This document shows positions 8,083 through 16,767 of a DNA stretch of 64,000 bases, in pieces. The stretch comes from an uncultured Prevotellaceae bacterium. GTDB lineage: Bacteria; Bacteroidota; Bacteroidia; Bacteroidales; Muribaculaceae. The position numbers and the translations under genes are program-made. The stretch is from assembly GCA_900318645.1 (NCBI GenBank), contig ONLH01000010.1, positions 1 through 64,000 of the forward strand, written 5' to 3'. The notes under the pieces were generated by a model, which searched no databases, was not told where the DNA came from, and worked only from the letters and a program-made list of their open reading frames with translations. The first letter of the stretch is position 1. Every line of letters begins with the position of its first letter.

Positions 8083-8739
8083 CTACTTGCTGAGAATTGC
8101 ATCGGTGACAGTATTGATATCGGCAATGTTGATTTCACCGTCACCATTCACATCAGCACGACGACGAGTCAATTCATCTACGGTTCCACCGAGGATGATA
8201 TCAGTGATTACGTTAATATCGGCGATATTGATTTCACCGTCACCGTTTACATCAAATTTCATGCTGGCATTCACCTCACAAATCTCATCGGCCAGCAAAT
8301 GCCTCGTACCAATCGCCTCAGCACAAACGCTGTTTCTCAGTGCAATGACGGCGGCACCGTTAAAGCCACTTGACGCAGTTATGCTCAACGTCATGATGGC
8401 GCCACTATTGCCCAAAAACTCTCTGGTACTTACCGATGTGACATATATCCTGATAGCGCCATCGTCCAATCGACGCGAGGCCACTGTATGAGACTTGTCA
8501 AGGCGAGATGTCAGGTCGATGATATACTCATCATTGTCATTCATGTCAAGCGACAGCCCTTCTGGCAGATACAAATCTGTCTGCAGACCACTGTAAGCCG
8601 TATCGTTGAGCAACAAAATGGGGACCTGAAGGGTCTGTCCTGCTGCAATGTTGAAGCTCTCGATGTACAGCCTGTCTTTACCTGATGAGGCCAATGCGGC
8701 GATAACCGCCAATGTTATCAATATAATTGAACGTCTCAT
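8083..8739 (-). CDS. Secreted cohesin-like plus dockerin type I protein
   Basis: A 218-residue exported protein. A hydrophobic signal segment covers residues 1-19. Residues about 25-155 follow the cohesin-like beta-sandwich pattern (VPILLLND...YSGLQTDLYLPEGLSL). The C-terminus has two EF-hand-like dockerin type I repeats, each DVNGDGEINIADIN, separated by a short linker. Family members bind calcium through the DxNxDG loops. It is 4 bases downstream of the large BIG2 protein gene, which also contains cohesin-like and dockerin-like parts. No cellulosome genes are visible, so the partner is unknown; the two proteins may bind each other. Confidence 0.75.
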   Translation of the reverse strand: MRRSIILITLAVIAALASSGKDRLYIESFNIAAGQTLQVPILLLNDTAYSGLQTDLYLPEGLSLDMNDNDEYIIDLTSRLDKSHTVASRRLDDGAIRIYVTSVSTREFLGNSGAIMTLSITASSGFNGAAVIALRNSVCAEAIGTRHLLADEICEVNASMKFDVNGDGEINIADINVITDIILGGTVDELTRRRADVNGDGEINIADINTVTDAILSK

Positions 8740-8743
8740 AGTC

Positions 8744-11700
8744 TTATAGTCTCACTTTAATCGTTTTACCGTTGAAATGGATGATATAGACAGTATTTCC
8801 AGGAACCACATATACGTTGTGGCCGACTTGGGCATGATACTCAACCATGCGGCCGTCAATGCCAATCAGTTGTACAGCCCCAGCAACAGGAGTGTCAACA
8901 ATGATGCACCCGTTCTCAACATAAATTCTCGCGTCATCGGCCAACTCATACACTGCACTCGGTTCAACATATTCGATGGTCAAATCATCAAGCGTGTGGG
9001 TTGCAAGGTCACGCTCAGCGAAGATAATCTCCGAGAACTCAACTCCGAGACCCGGCACATAGTCGCTCTCGGCTTTTACTCGCAGCTTCAACAGTTCGGG
9101 ACAGATACCGTTAACGACGGCGTCAGAGAACGAGGTTCCCAAGAGTCGGATTGCCCCGTCTGGCATCATTTCAGTTGCGAGTCCCAGTTTATAGGCATCC
9201 TCACCAAGCGCTGCGCTCACAAGTGTCAAGCCTCGGGGAAGAACCACATCCATCTGGAAACCGGCGAAATCAAATCCGCAATCCATGCCGACATTGAGTT
9301 CTCGCTCACCACCGGCAGTGAGTTCCAGTTTGTCACAGAACAAACGGTTCTCATTGCCCCACCTCTCAGGTGCCTGCCTCAACGTGATCGGGTCGATTTC
9401 AAGTGCTATGTTGGTGATACCCACCAGGTCGGCCACATCAACTGAGTGGCTACCATCGACATTGGCCGCATCACTATAGAACGGTGACGGGTATTTACCC
9501 AGAATCCTACTTGCCGTGGCATTGTAGTCAGCAACATCAACAAACGTATTGGCATCAGCATCACCAACGATATAATATACACGAACCATCGTGGACACGC
9601 TGTTCAGCTGATGCTGCGTATCATCAGGCTCTGATGCAATGATGTTGGAGAAGTCGACAGTGTAATCCATCGTATTCTGTAATAGGGGCATCTGCAGATT
9701 CATGTGCACCACGGCGCCGTCATTGCCTTTCAACTCCTCGCCTGACGATGACTGGACTTTGATACGATAATTGCCATTACTCAATCGGCTTACGGTAACA
9801 CTGTGACTCTGAGTTATGCGGGCCTCATCCAACCAGACATCAAGAACGCCATCAACGACATTCAACTTTAAGCCTACAGGCAAAGCAACATCAAACCGGA
9901 TTCCAGAAACCGGACTCCTATTAATTAATGATACTGGCAAATCCACAATCCGTGTATTTGTTCCCCTGATGTATGATACCGTGTCAAGATCTAGACAGTA
10001 ATATGTCATCACCTGAATCATACAGGTTGAGGACAGGTCACTGCCATCGGTAGTGGAAACTGTCACATAAGTTGTTCCCTCGCCGATTGCAGTAACGACC
10101 CCATCATCGCTGACAGTGGCAATCGAACTGTCTTCAGTGCTCCACGACAACGTCTTGTTTGAAGCATTTTCGGGGGCGACAACAGCCCATAACTGAGCGG
10201 TTTCACCAATTTGCATCACCTTACTTGTCTCGGTCAATGAGATGGAAGTTACCAGTTGCTCTCTCACTGTCACCACACAGGAGGCTGACAGATTACTGCC
10301 ATCGGTGGTTGTGGCCCGAATTGTAGCAGTGCCTGGAGCAACCGATGAGACAAATCCGTTGTCGTCAACGCTTGCCACGGCAGAGTTGCTGCTTGTCCAA
10401 TTCAAGGTCTTATCAGTAGCATCACTTGGTGTGATTGAGGCCAACAATTGTGCCGTTTCGGGCAGGGTGAGTGTCAGACTGGTTTCGTTGAGGGTGATTC
10501 CTTTCACTCTTTTGACCACAGTCACTTGACATGATGCGACCAGATCAGTACCGTCGGTTGTTGTTGCAGTAATCGTCGCATTTCCTGGTGCCACGGGGGT
10601 GACAAGTCCGTTGATTGAAACACGGGCTACAGCATTGTTACTGGAATGCCAAGCAACTCTATTGTTGCTTGCATTACTGGGATAAACTGTCGCTATCAAC
10701 TGTGAGGTTTCATCTATATCAAGCGTTAACTCACTTGCATTCAAAGTGATTGATGTCGCCAAAACAGATTTCACACTGATCACGCATGAAGCAGTCAAAT
10801 CGGTTCCGTCAGTAGTTGTCGCGGTGATTGTTGCCGAGCCGGCAGAAATCGCTCTCACGAGTCCGTTGCTGTCAACGGTGGCTACATTAGTGTTAGAAGA
10901 TTCCCAAGTTACCGTCTGATTCGTGGCATTTGAGGGCGTAATTGTAGCTGTCAGCTGGAATGCTTCACCAATCTCTAGAGTCTTGTACGTTGTATTCAGT
11001 TTAATTCCTGTAGCATATATCATATCGTCATCCAGGCCCTGACTGCCGTAGAGAGCAACTCGGTTGTAAAGCTGATACCGCTGAGTTTCCATGTTGCCTC
11101 CCTCTCCATAAATAAACCGGTAGTCATTAGGTTCCCACCTGGGCTCAACGATGAAGGGCTCACGCATGCCAAACTCCTGATTAGCAATAATCATATCAGC
11201 AAGCTGACCTTCAGCCTCATTCTGATGGTCGTTCTCAAGGAAAATAGCGACTAGCGGAGCGTCGTCCTTCTTCAAAGCACCATTTGTCTGGTAGGCCAGG
11301 GCATTCCTTGAGGAGAAGTGGGTACCGTTGAGTTCCTGGTTAGTGATGATGAGCGTGTAAACCTGGTAGTTGATGCCGTCAATGACCTTAGGGCCCATGA
11401 CTTCTGTATTATCTGCAAACTTTAGAGTCGCCGAGTTCGGCATACGATCGCCTTGCACAAAGCTTATCTCGTCGCCGTCTTCGTTCTCAGCCTTTACCAG
11501 TCTGATGCCCTCGGGCAAATAGATGTTACATTGGAAACAGTTGTAGGTAGTCTCGTTATAGGGCTCGCCATCATCCTTGATAAGACTCTTGGGCAGGGCC
11601 TGTACTTTCTCGTTCAGATAAATCTGGTCATCATCGAGCCAGAGCCAAACCGTCTGAACAGCACCAGATTTAAAACTGACGACATTATCATAAGTTTTAA

Positions 11701-11908
11701 AAGCACCGTTGTCATTATACGTATTACGGGCAAAAATGTGATCCTGAGTCGTCTGGCCAATGGTAGCCGGACGGCCATCGTCAAGATAAGCCCATTCACC
11801 AGTCTGTACATCTTGAGTATAGCCAGATGCCCAACTCAATAGCATCATGCTTAAAATAAGAAGATAGCATCCCCTATTCATCAATCTATTTGTATTTACC
11901 CGTTTCAT
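8744..11908 (-). CDS. Large secreted BIG2 / cohesin-like / dockerin-like surface protein with probable type IX sorting tail
   Basis: A 1054-residue exported protein. Signal peptide about 1-30. An unrecognised beta-rich domain follows (about 31-300), then four bacterial Ig-like group 2 repeats of about 85 residues (about 300-640), each ending near TATTTDGTDL(T/V)ASC. A cohesin-like domain (about 640-775), a dockerin-like pair (DADANTFVDVADYN and NVDGSHSVDVADL, about 785-845) and a second cohesin-like domain (about 860-985) come next. The last 65 residues (VQLIGIDGRMV ... YIIHFNGKTIKVRL) resemble a type A sorting domain for type IX secretion. It heads the operon with the small cohesin/dockerin protein and lpxL. 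It is likely an adhesin or scaffold at the cell surface; the ligand is unknown. Confidence 0.75.
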   Translation of the reverse strand: MKRVNTNRLMNRGCYLLILSMMLLSWASGYTQDVQTGEWAYLDDGRPATIGQTTQDHIFARNTYNDNGAFKTYDNVVSFKSGAVQTVWLWLDDDQIYLNEKVQALPKSLIKDDGEPYNETTYNCFQCNIYLPEGIRLVKAENEDGDEISFVQGDRMPNSATLKFADNTEVMGPKVIDGINYQVYTLIITNQELNGTHFSSRNALAYQTNGALKKDDAPLVAIFLENDHQNEAEGQLADMIIANQEFGMREPFIVEPRWEPNDYRFIYGEGGNMETQRYQLYNRVALYGSQGLDDDMIYATGIKLNTTYKTLEIGEAFQLTATITPSNATNQTVTWESSNTNVATVDSNGLVRAISAGSATITATTTDGTDLTASCVISVKSVLATSITLNASELTLDIDETSQLIATVYPSNASNNRVAWHSSNNAVARVSINGLVTPVAPGNATITATTTDGTDLVASCQVTVVKRVKGITLNETSLTLTLPETAQLLASITPSDATDKTLNWTSSNSAVASVDDNGFVSSVAPGTATIRATTTDGSNLSASCVVTVREQLVTSISLTETSKVMQIGETAQLWAVVAPENASNKTLSWSTEDSSIATVSDDGVVTAIGEGTTYVTVSTTDGSDLSSTCMIQVMTYYCLDLDTVSYIRGTNTRIVDLPVSLINRSPVSGIRFDVALPVGLKLNVVDGVLDVWLDEARITQSHSVTVSRLSNGNYRIKVQSSSGEELKGNDGAVVHMNLQMPLLQNTMDYTVDFSNIIASEPDDTQHQLNSVSTMVRVYYIVGDADANTFVDVADYNATASRILGKYPSPFYSDAANVDGSHSVDVADLVGITNIALEIDPITLRQAPERWGNENRLFCDKLELTAGGERELNVGMDCGFDFAGFQMDVVLPRGLTLVSAALGEDAYKLGLATEMMPDGAIRLLGTSFSDAVVNGICPELLKLRVKAESDYVPGLGVEFSEIIFAERDLATHTLDDLTIEYVEPSAVYELADDARIYVENGCIIVDTPVAGAVQLIGIDGRMVEYHAQVGHNVYVVPGNTVYIIHFNGKTIKVRL

Positions 11909-11973
11909 CGCGCAATTTTTATTTTATTCCAGCGACTTACTCGCCGGTGGGTTTCGGTCTGAATCGAAATGTG

Positions 11974-11981
11974 CAAAGATA
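11974..11981 (-). promoter_or_regulatory. -7 box of the BIG2 protein operon
   Basis: TATCTTTG on the minus strand, about 65 bases before the start codon at 11908. Confidence 0.6.
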
Positions 11982-12094
11982 CATGTTTTCTTCAATAATA
12001 CCATTATGCCAGCTACATTTTTTGCAGCATTTCATGAAATACAGCCTATTCTGTATTTATGTCATTTTGAATGGCACAAATACAAATTTTGCAG

Positions 12095-12102
12095 TAATTT
12101 TG
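12095..12102 (+). promoter_or_regulatory. -7 box of the BASS transporter, 8 bases from its ATG
   Basis: TAATTTTG followed by CAGCCGCT and then the ATG at 12111. Transcription should start within a few bases of the codon, so the mRNA is nearly leaderless. Confidence 0.6.
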
Positions 12103-12110
12103 CAGCCGCT

Positions 12111-13091
12111 ATGAAGACCATCATTACTTTTTTGAAGAATTGGACATTGCCCAGCGCGATTGTGTCGGGCACAGTCATTTATTTGATATTTTATTGGATA
12201 CGAGCTCTTGACCCGGTGAGCGAGGTGATGGAGCCGATCTTTGACACCATCCTGCCGCTGTTCATGAGCCTGATCCTGTTCACGACGTTCCTGCGCGTGG
12301 ATTTCCACAAGATGCGCCCAGCGATGTGGCACCTGTGGGTATCAGTGTTCCAAGTGGCGTTGGTTGTGCTGTTGGTGGCGTTGATCATCGGCTTTGACAT
12401 GAAGGGGAAGGACCTGATTCTGATGGAAGGCATCCTGACGTGCGTCATCTGTCCTGGAGCCAGTGCAGCGCCAGTGGTGACCGGCAAACTGGGAGGTAAC
12501 CTGGAAACGATGACCAGCTATGTGTTCCTGTCCAACATTGTCACGGTATTCGCTGTGCCTGTCGTCTTCCCGTTGATTGACAACGACGTGGATATCAGTT
12601 TCTGGACGGCCTTCTGGATGATTATGTACAAGGTGTTCCTCGTGCTGGTGTTGCCGCTGATTGCCGCCTATCTGGTCAAGCACTACTTGCCGCGAGTACA
12701 GCAACGGTTGGTGGCCATCCAGGACCTGTCATTCTACATGTGGGGTATCTCGCTGACCATTGTTACGGGCTGCACGGTAAAGAACATCATCAACAGCGGT
12801 GCACCCTTCGTCTTCCTCCTCACCATCGCCATCGTGTCGTTACTGATTTGCCTGGCACAATTCGCTGTGGGCAGGTATATCGGCCATTTCTTCGGCACCG
12901 TCATTGAGAGTGGTCAGGGTCTGGGGCAGAAGAATACCGCCTTTGCCGTGTGGATTGCCTATACCTACTTGAGCCCCCTGTCAGTAGCGGGCCCAGGCTG
13001 TTACATCCTGTGGCAGAACGCCATCAACAGCCTGGAGATCTGGCATCACCGCAAGCAACAGGAGTCTCAAGCTAAGACGCGAAGTCGCTAA
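12111..13091 (+). CDS. Bile acid:sodium symporter (BASS) family transporter
   Basis: A 326-residue polytopic membrane protein with about nine to ten hydrophobic segments. Two family signatures can be seen: CPGASAAPVVTGKLGGN (about 122-138), equivalent to the first sodium-site crossover, and GQGLGQKNTAFAVWIAYTYL (about 270-289), the second crossover. BASS proteins import organic anions such as bile acids, pantoate or keto acids with sodium; the substrate here is not known. The start at 12111 is fixed by the -7 box at 12095-12102, which rules out the in-frame ATG at 12006. A charged tail (HHRKQQESQAKTRSR) ends the protein. Confidence 0.82.
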   Translation: MKTIITFLKNWTLPSAIVSGTVIYLIFYWIRALDPVSEVMEPIFDTILPLFMSLILFTTFLRVDFHKMRPAMWHLWVSVFQVALVVLLVALIIGFDMKGKDLILMEGILTCVICPGASAAPVVTGKLGGNLETMTSYVFLSNIVTVFAVPVVFPLIDNDVDISFWTAFWMIMYKVFLVLVLPLIAAYLVKHYLPRVQQRLVAIQDLSFYMWGISLTIVTGCTVKNIINSGAPFVFLLTIAIVSLLICLAQFAVGRYIGHFFGTVIESGQGLGQKNTAFAVWIAYTYLSPLSVAGPGCYILWQNAINSLEIWHHRKQQESQAKTRSR

Positions 13092-13100
13092 GTTTTTTTT

Positions 13101-13194
13101 CTGACGACAAGAACAACATTAATGACAACTTGGACTTTTTATCTAGCATTTGCTTTATAGGGCTTCGCCTTGGCGTGGCCGCCTTGCGCAAGGC
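13101..13194. repeat. 9-bp-period repeat, 17-bp repeat copy 2 and 14-bp palindrome
   Basis: The intergenic stretch begins with nonamer-like repeats of GACGACAAG type (13102-13130). It then carries CGCCTTGGCGTGGCCGC at 13166-13182, identical to 6957-6973, overlapping the perfect palindrome GCCTTGCGCAAGGC (13181-13194). Confidence 0.65.
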
Positions 13195-13232
13195 CGAAAA
13201 TCTGATGCTAAGTCACAAAGAATTATAAAAAG

Positions 13233-13706
13233 ATGAAGAAACTAATCAATCCATATCTTGATAAAAAGGGGTACAACTGCTTCGGGTGCAGCCCGACAAA
13301 TCCCATCGGCCTACATCTTGAATTTTGGGAAGACGGCGAGGTAGTAGTCACCACCTGGTCACCGTGTGTGAACTATGACGGCTGGGTAGAAACCCTGCAT
13401 GGCGGCATCATCAGCACGCTCATCGACGAACTTGCCAACTGGGTACTCTCGCGCCGCTTGCAAGCCGCTGGAGTCACCACCAAGCTGGAAGTGAAATTCC
13501 GCCGTCCCGTCTCCACCCGTGATCCGAAAATCACCCTGCGCGGCCGAATCACTGGCAACGTTCTCAACTTCTACACTGTCCATGTTACCCTACATGACAG
13601 CCAGGGCCGCTTGTGCGACGAGGGCGATGTCACTTACTACATGTTTGACAAGGAACGCTCCCGCGAGATGGGCTTCACCGCCTGCCTCACCGAAGACGAA
13701 GCATAA
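13233..13706 (+). CDS. PaaI-family hotdog thioesterase
   Basis: A 157-residue single hotdog-fold protein of the PaaI/YdiI type, predicted to hydrolyse acyl-CoA thioesters. The helix motif LHGGIISTLIDELANW (about 51-66) holds the conserved HGG and the acidic residue used in catalysis by relatives. An N-terminal CFGCSPTNPIGLHL (about 16-29) is typical of a subgroup with a Cys pair. It lies downstream of the BASS gene on the same strand, 141 bases away across a repeat-rich gap, so co-transcription is uncertain. The acyl substrate is unknown. Confidence 0.82.
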   Translation: MKKLINPYLDKKGYNCFGCSPTNPIGLHLEFWEDGEVVVTTWSPCVNYDGWVETLHGGIISTLIDELANWVLSRRLQAAGVTTKLEVKFRRPVSTRDPKITLRGRITGNVLNFYTVHVTLHDSQGRLCDEGDVTYYMFDKERSREMGFTACLTEDEA

Positions 13707-13734
13707 ACAACGAAAATATCTCAGTTGAGACTTG

Positions 13735-13817
13735 TAGAGACGTAAAAAAATCTTGCGTCTCCAATCGTTTGATATTAATAAAAGGCTTTCCTAGAGACGC
13801 AAGATTTTGCGTCTCTA
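13735..13817. terminator. Paired GAGACGC palindromes between convergent genes
   Basis: Two hairpin-like units: TAGAGACGtAA...TTgCGTCTCC at 13735-13762 (imperfect) and TAGAGACGCAA-GATT-TTGCGTCTCTA at 13792-13817 (11-bp arms). The same motif forms a perfect 28-bp palindrome at 50820-50847. Lying between the hotdog gene and lpxB, they are likely to stop transcription in both directions. Confidence 0.65.
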
Positions 13818-13894
13818 CATTGCGAACGAATTATAATCGCAGAACTCTCGTTTAAATCAAACAGTTTATTTGCGTGCAATGTCCCCCCCCTTGG

Positions 13895-15022
13895 TCATGC
13901 TTGACTACTGACAATCAGGCGGGCGGCGGTAGCGGTACAGACATCGGTGCCAAGACGATTGGCAAGATGCTGGTAGCCCTCAAGCATAGCAGTGCGCTCG
14001 GGGGTATCGTCTAACAATGCCGTCAGATGCTGATCGATGCTATCCACGGTACACAGGTGCATCAACAGCTCGGGGATGACGGGCTCATCGGTGATGAGAT
14101 TGGGCAGCGTGACGTATTTTCCACTCAATAATCGACGATAGAAGTTATAGGACCACTTGCTGCCGTTGAAGCGGTAGCAAGCGACTTGAGGTGTATTCAA
14201 CAATGCTGTCTCAAGGGTGGCTGTGCCCGAAGTGACAAGGGCAGCACGGGCATGGTGGACGAGCGGATAAGTCTTATCGCGCAAGACGGGGATGGCATTG
14301 GTCCCCATCACCTCGCGGTAGAGTTTGTCATCAATGCTGGGTGCACCAGCGATCACCGCCTGAAACTCGGGGTGACGTGCAGCAGCCTCTAACATGAGGG
14401 GCAAATTGTCGCGGATTTCCCTCACACGGGAACCTGGCACGATGGCAATGAGGGGACGGTCAGGAAGGCCGTTTTCTGCGATGAAATGGGCGAAATCGGG
14501 GAAATCCTTGCTGGCTTGAGCAATTTCTTGAACAGTCGGGTTGCCAACGTAAGTCGCCTTATAATCCCGCTCCTGATACCAGTCGGGTTCAAAGGGCAAA
14601 ATACAATACATGTGGTTGACATAACGCCGAATGTCCTTGACACGCCACTCCTTCCAAACCCACACCTTGGGCGATATAAAGTAATGAACGGGTATTCCCA
14701 GATTATGAGCATATTTCGCCACCTTGAGGTTGAACGAAGGATAATCCACCAGAATCACCGCTGCGGGTTGCCACTCGTCGATGGCACGACGCGCAGTACC
14801 CAGAAAACCTAGAATTTTTCCCAAATGCTTGACCACATCCATGAAACCCATATAGGCCATGTCCCTGTAATGGATGATGGGAGGGATACCCGCCTGCTCA
14901 GCCATGAGGTCTCCACCCAAGAAACGGAACTCGGCCTTTGGGTCCTCCAGCTTGAGTGACGCCATCAAGTGGGAGGCATGCAAGTCACCCGAGGCTTCTC
15001 CGGCAATAAGAAAAAACTTCAT
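13895..15022 (-). CDS. lpxB: Lipid-A-disaccharide synthase
   Basis: A 375-residue glycosyltransferase (GT19) that joins UDP-2,3-diacylglucosamine and lipid X into the lipid A disaccharide at the inner membrane. Family landmarks are the N-terminal FLIAGEASGDLHAS (about 4-17), VDYPSFNLKVA (about 92-102), YFISPKVWVWKEWR (about 114-127) and the nucleotide-binding GSRVREI (about 197-203) and TSGTATLETAL (about 260-270). Length is normal. Its ATG overlaps the folA stop by 4 bases, so the two are translationally coupled at the end of the thyA-folA-lpxB operon. Confidence 0.95.
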   Translation of the reverse strand: MKFFLIAGEASGDLHASHLMASLKLEDPKAEFRFLGGDLMAEQAGIPPIIHYRDMAYMGFMDVVKHLGKILGFLGTARRAIDEWQPAAVILVDYPSFNLKVAKYAHNLGIPVHYFISPKVWVWKEWRVKDIRRYVNHMYCILPFEPDWYQERDYKATYVGNPTVQEIAQASKDFPDFAHFIAENGLPDRPLIAIVPGSRVREIRDNLPLMLEAAARHPEFQAVIAGAPSIDDKLYREVMGTNAIPVLRDKTYPLVHHARAALVTSGTATLETALLNTPQVACYRFNGSKWSYNFYRRLLSGKYVTLPNLITDEPVIPELLMHLCTVDSIDQHLTALLDDTPERTAMLEGYQHLANRLGTDVCTATAARLIVSSQA

Positions 15023-15516
15023 TGCGAACGACGTTTTAAGGTGATAAAATCAAACTCGTAAGCATTACGGTGATCACTCTCGTGGTGCTCACGGCTCACT
15101 TCTTGCCACTCATCCATGTTGAGGGCAGGAAAATAGGCATCGGCACTCGCCCAACGGGCGTGGATACGGGTGAGATGCAGCACATCAACCAAAGGCAATG
15201 CCAACTCATAAATCTGTGCCCCGCCTATGATAAAGACTGTGTCGGTCTCGGCGGCAGCGATGGCTTCATTCAAGTCATGCGCTACAGTCACACCAGGGTA
15301 TTGCCAGCCTGCATTGCGGGTGATGACGATGTTCTGTCGGCCAGGCAAGGGACGGCGCGGGAAGGACTCAAAGGTCTTGCGGCCCATGATTATGCTATGT
15401 CCCATCGTCACCTCCTTGAAGTGCTTCATGTCGGCAGGAAGGTGGCATAGCAACTCTCCCTGACGCCCTATGGCACCATCGGCAGCGATGGCAACTATGG
15501 CTTGAATGGATTTCAT
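15019..15516 (-). CDS. folA: Dihydrofolate reductase
   Basis: A 165-residue DHFR that reduces dihydrofolate with NADPH. Motifs are AIVAIAADGAIGRQGELLCH (about 6-25; start of the fold and Met20-type loop), an acidic residue in LPADMKHFKEVT (about 26-37), the NADPH-binding GHSIIMGRKTFES (about 39-51), and FIIGGAQIYELAL (about 94-106). It follows thyA directly, the usual pairing because ThyA makes the dihydrofolate that FolA recycles. A nonamer array (CTAGA type) lies in the 45-base gap upstream. Confidence 0.95.
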   Translation of the reverse strand: MKSIQAIVAIAADGAIGRQGELLCHLPADMKHFKEVTMGHSIIMGRKTFESFPRRPLPGRQNIVITRNAGWQYPGVTVAHDLNEAIAAAETDTVFIIGGAQIYELALPLVDVLHLTRIHARWASADAYFPALNMDEWQEVSREHHESDHRNAYEFDFITLKRRSQ

Positions 15517-15538
15517 TGTATTTATCGTTTTGATTAAC

Positions 15539-15562
15539 TAGACGTTCTAGACAATCTAGGTT
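15539..15562 (-). repeat. Nonamer array (CTAGA type) upstream of folA
   Basis: Read on the minus strand, TAGATTGTC TAGAACGTC TAGTTAATC form three 9-base units before the A-rich leader of folA. The same class occurs at 40197-40232 and 54073-54121. Confidence 0.6.
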
Positions 15563-16356
15563 TAAACCGACACTACGCCCTTGATAGCCGGCCAGGGATC
15601 ATAGCCTTCAAGGGTGAAGTCTTCATACTTGTAATCGTCGATGCTCTTGACCTCAGGATTGAGCACCATGCGAGGCAACGGACGCGGTTCGCGCGAGAGC
15701 TGCTCCTTGATTTGGTCAAAATGATTACGGTAGATGTGTGCATCCCCGAAGGTATGGATGAACTCTCCCGGTTCCAAATCTGTCACATGGGCCACCATCA
15801 TCAGCAACAAAGCGTAGGATGCGATGTTGAAAGGCACACCCAGGAACAGATCGGCACTGCGCTGATACAGTTGCAAGCTCAATTTGCCCTGCGCCACATA
15901 GAACTGGAACAGCGAATGGCAAGGCGGCAACTTCATTGTGGGCACTTCTGCAACATTCCAAGCACTCACCATGATACGGCGGCTGTCGGGCGTGTTTTTG
16001 ATCTGGTCAATGACCTGTGCAATCTGGTCGATGGTTCCACCATTGCCATCGGGCCAAGCGCGCCACTGACTACCATAGACGGGACCCAGGTCTCCATTCT
16101 CATCGGCCCACTCGTTCCAGATGCGTACGCCATGCTCCTGCAACCATCGCACATTGGTGTCACCACGCAGGAACCACAGCAATTCATAGATGATGGACTT
16201 GAGGTGCACCTTCTTGGTCGTCAGCAATGGGAATCCGTCGGCCAAATTGCAGCGCAACTGATAGCCGAACACACTGCGTGTGCCTGTTCCCGTGCGGTCT
16301 TCCTTGTCCACACCGTGTTCCATCACATGGCGCACCAAGTCAAGATATTGTTTCAT
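15562..16356 (-). CDS. thyA: Thymidylate synthase
   Basis: A 264-residue ThyA, the same length as the E. coli enzyme, methylating dUMP with methylenetetrahydrofolate. Seen are the N-terminal [11 protein letters not shown] (about 21-31), phosphate-binding [12 protein letters not shown] (about 123-134), the catalytic C146 in [12 protein letters not shown], and the C-terminal tail ending IKGVVSV. It precedes folA in the operon, 24 bases after the DUF2752 gene. Confidence 0.97.
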   Translation of the reverse strand: MKQYLDLVRHVMEHGVDKEDRTGTGTRSVFGYQLRCNLADGFPLLTTKKVHLKSIIYELLWFLRGDTNVRWLQEHGVRIWNEWADENGDLGPVYGSQWRAWPDGNGGTIDQIAQVIDQIKNTPDSRRIMVSAWNVAEVPTMKLPPCHSLFQFYVAQGKLSLQLYQRSADLFLGVPFNIASYALLLMMVAHVTDLEPGEFIHTFGDAHIYRNHFDQIKEQLSREPRPLPRMVLNPEVKSIDDYKYEDFTLEGYDPWPAIKGVVSV

Positions 16357-16380
16357 CGTTTATCGTTTGTTTTATTGTTA

Positions 16381-16755
16381 TCACCAATCGAAAATGTTAC
16401 GCAGTACCCACCAGAGAACCACCAGTGCAAGTAAAAGCCAAGCAAGCAAGGGAGCATTCAGGCGGGCATACAGTTGAGGATTGCGGGTGCGGCGACTCTC
16501 GGCATACAGGCATAACACTATCCAGGGGATGGCTACCATCAAGAAGGCATTATACCTGAAGGCTCCTGCCACATCACCGTTCAACAACGCATGGATAGCA
16601 CGTTGACTGCCACAGCCAGGACATTTATACCCCGTTAACGTCAAGATGGGACAACGGGGAAACACCGTCGATGCCGATGGGTCAAGCGCATAGTAAATAA
16701 AGCCGAGCACCAATAGCAAGACGGCCACCAAAATGATGATAAGCGATCGGCGCAT
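16381..16755 (-). CDS. DUF2752 membrane protein
   Basis: A 124-residue small membrane protein of the DUF2752 family. It has an N-terminal hydrophobic segment (about 5-25), the signature CPGCGSQRAIHALLNGDV (about 46-63) with a CxxC pair, and further hydrophobic stretches near 66-85 and 99-120. The function of the family is unknown. It lies 12 bases downstream of the GYF_2/CD225 protein gene, a neighbour pair common in Bacteroidales, and both precede thyA. Confidence 0.8.
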   Translation of the reverse strand: MRRSLIIILVAVLLLVLGFIYYALDPSASTVFPRCPILTLTGYKCPGCGSQRAIHALLNGDVAGAFRYNAFLMVAIPWIVLCLYAESRRTRNPQLYARLNAPLLAWLLLALVVLWWVLRNIFDW

Positions 16756-16767
16756 ATCGCCTCAACG

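Noticed and set aside
10240..10990. Direct repeats of about 255 bases
   Set aside because: They encode the four BIG2 Ig-like domains and are protein repeats, not a DNA element.
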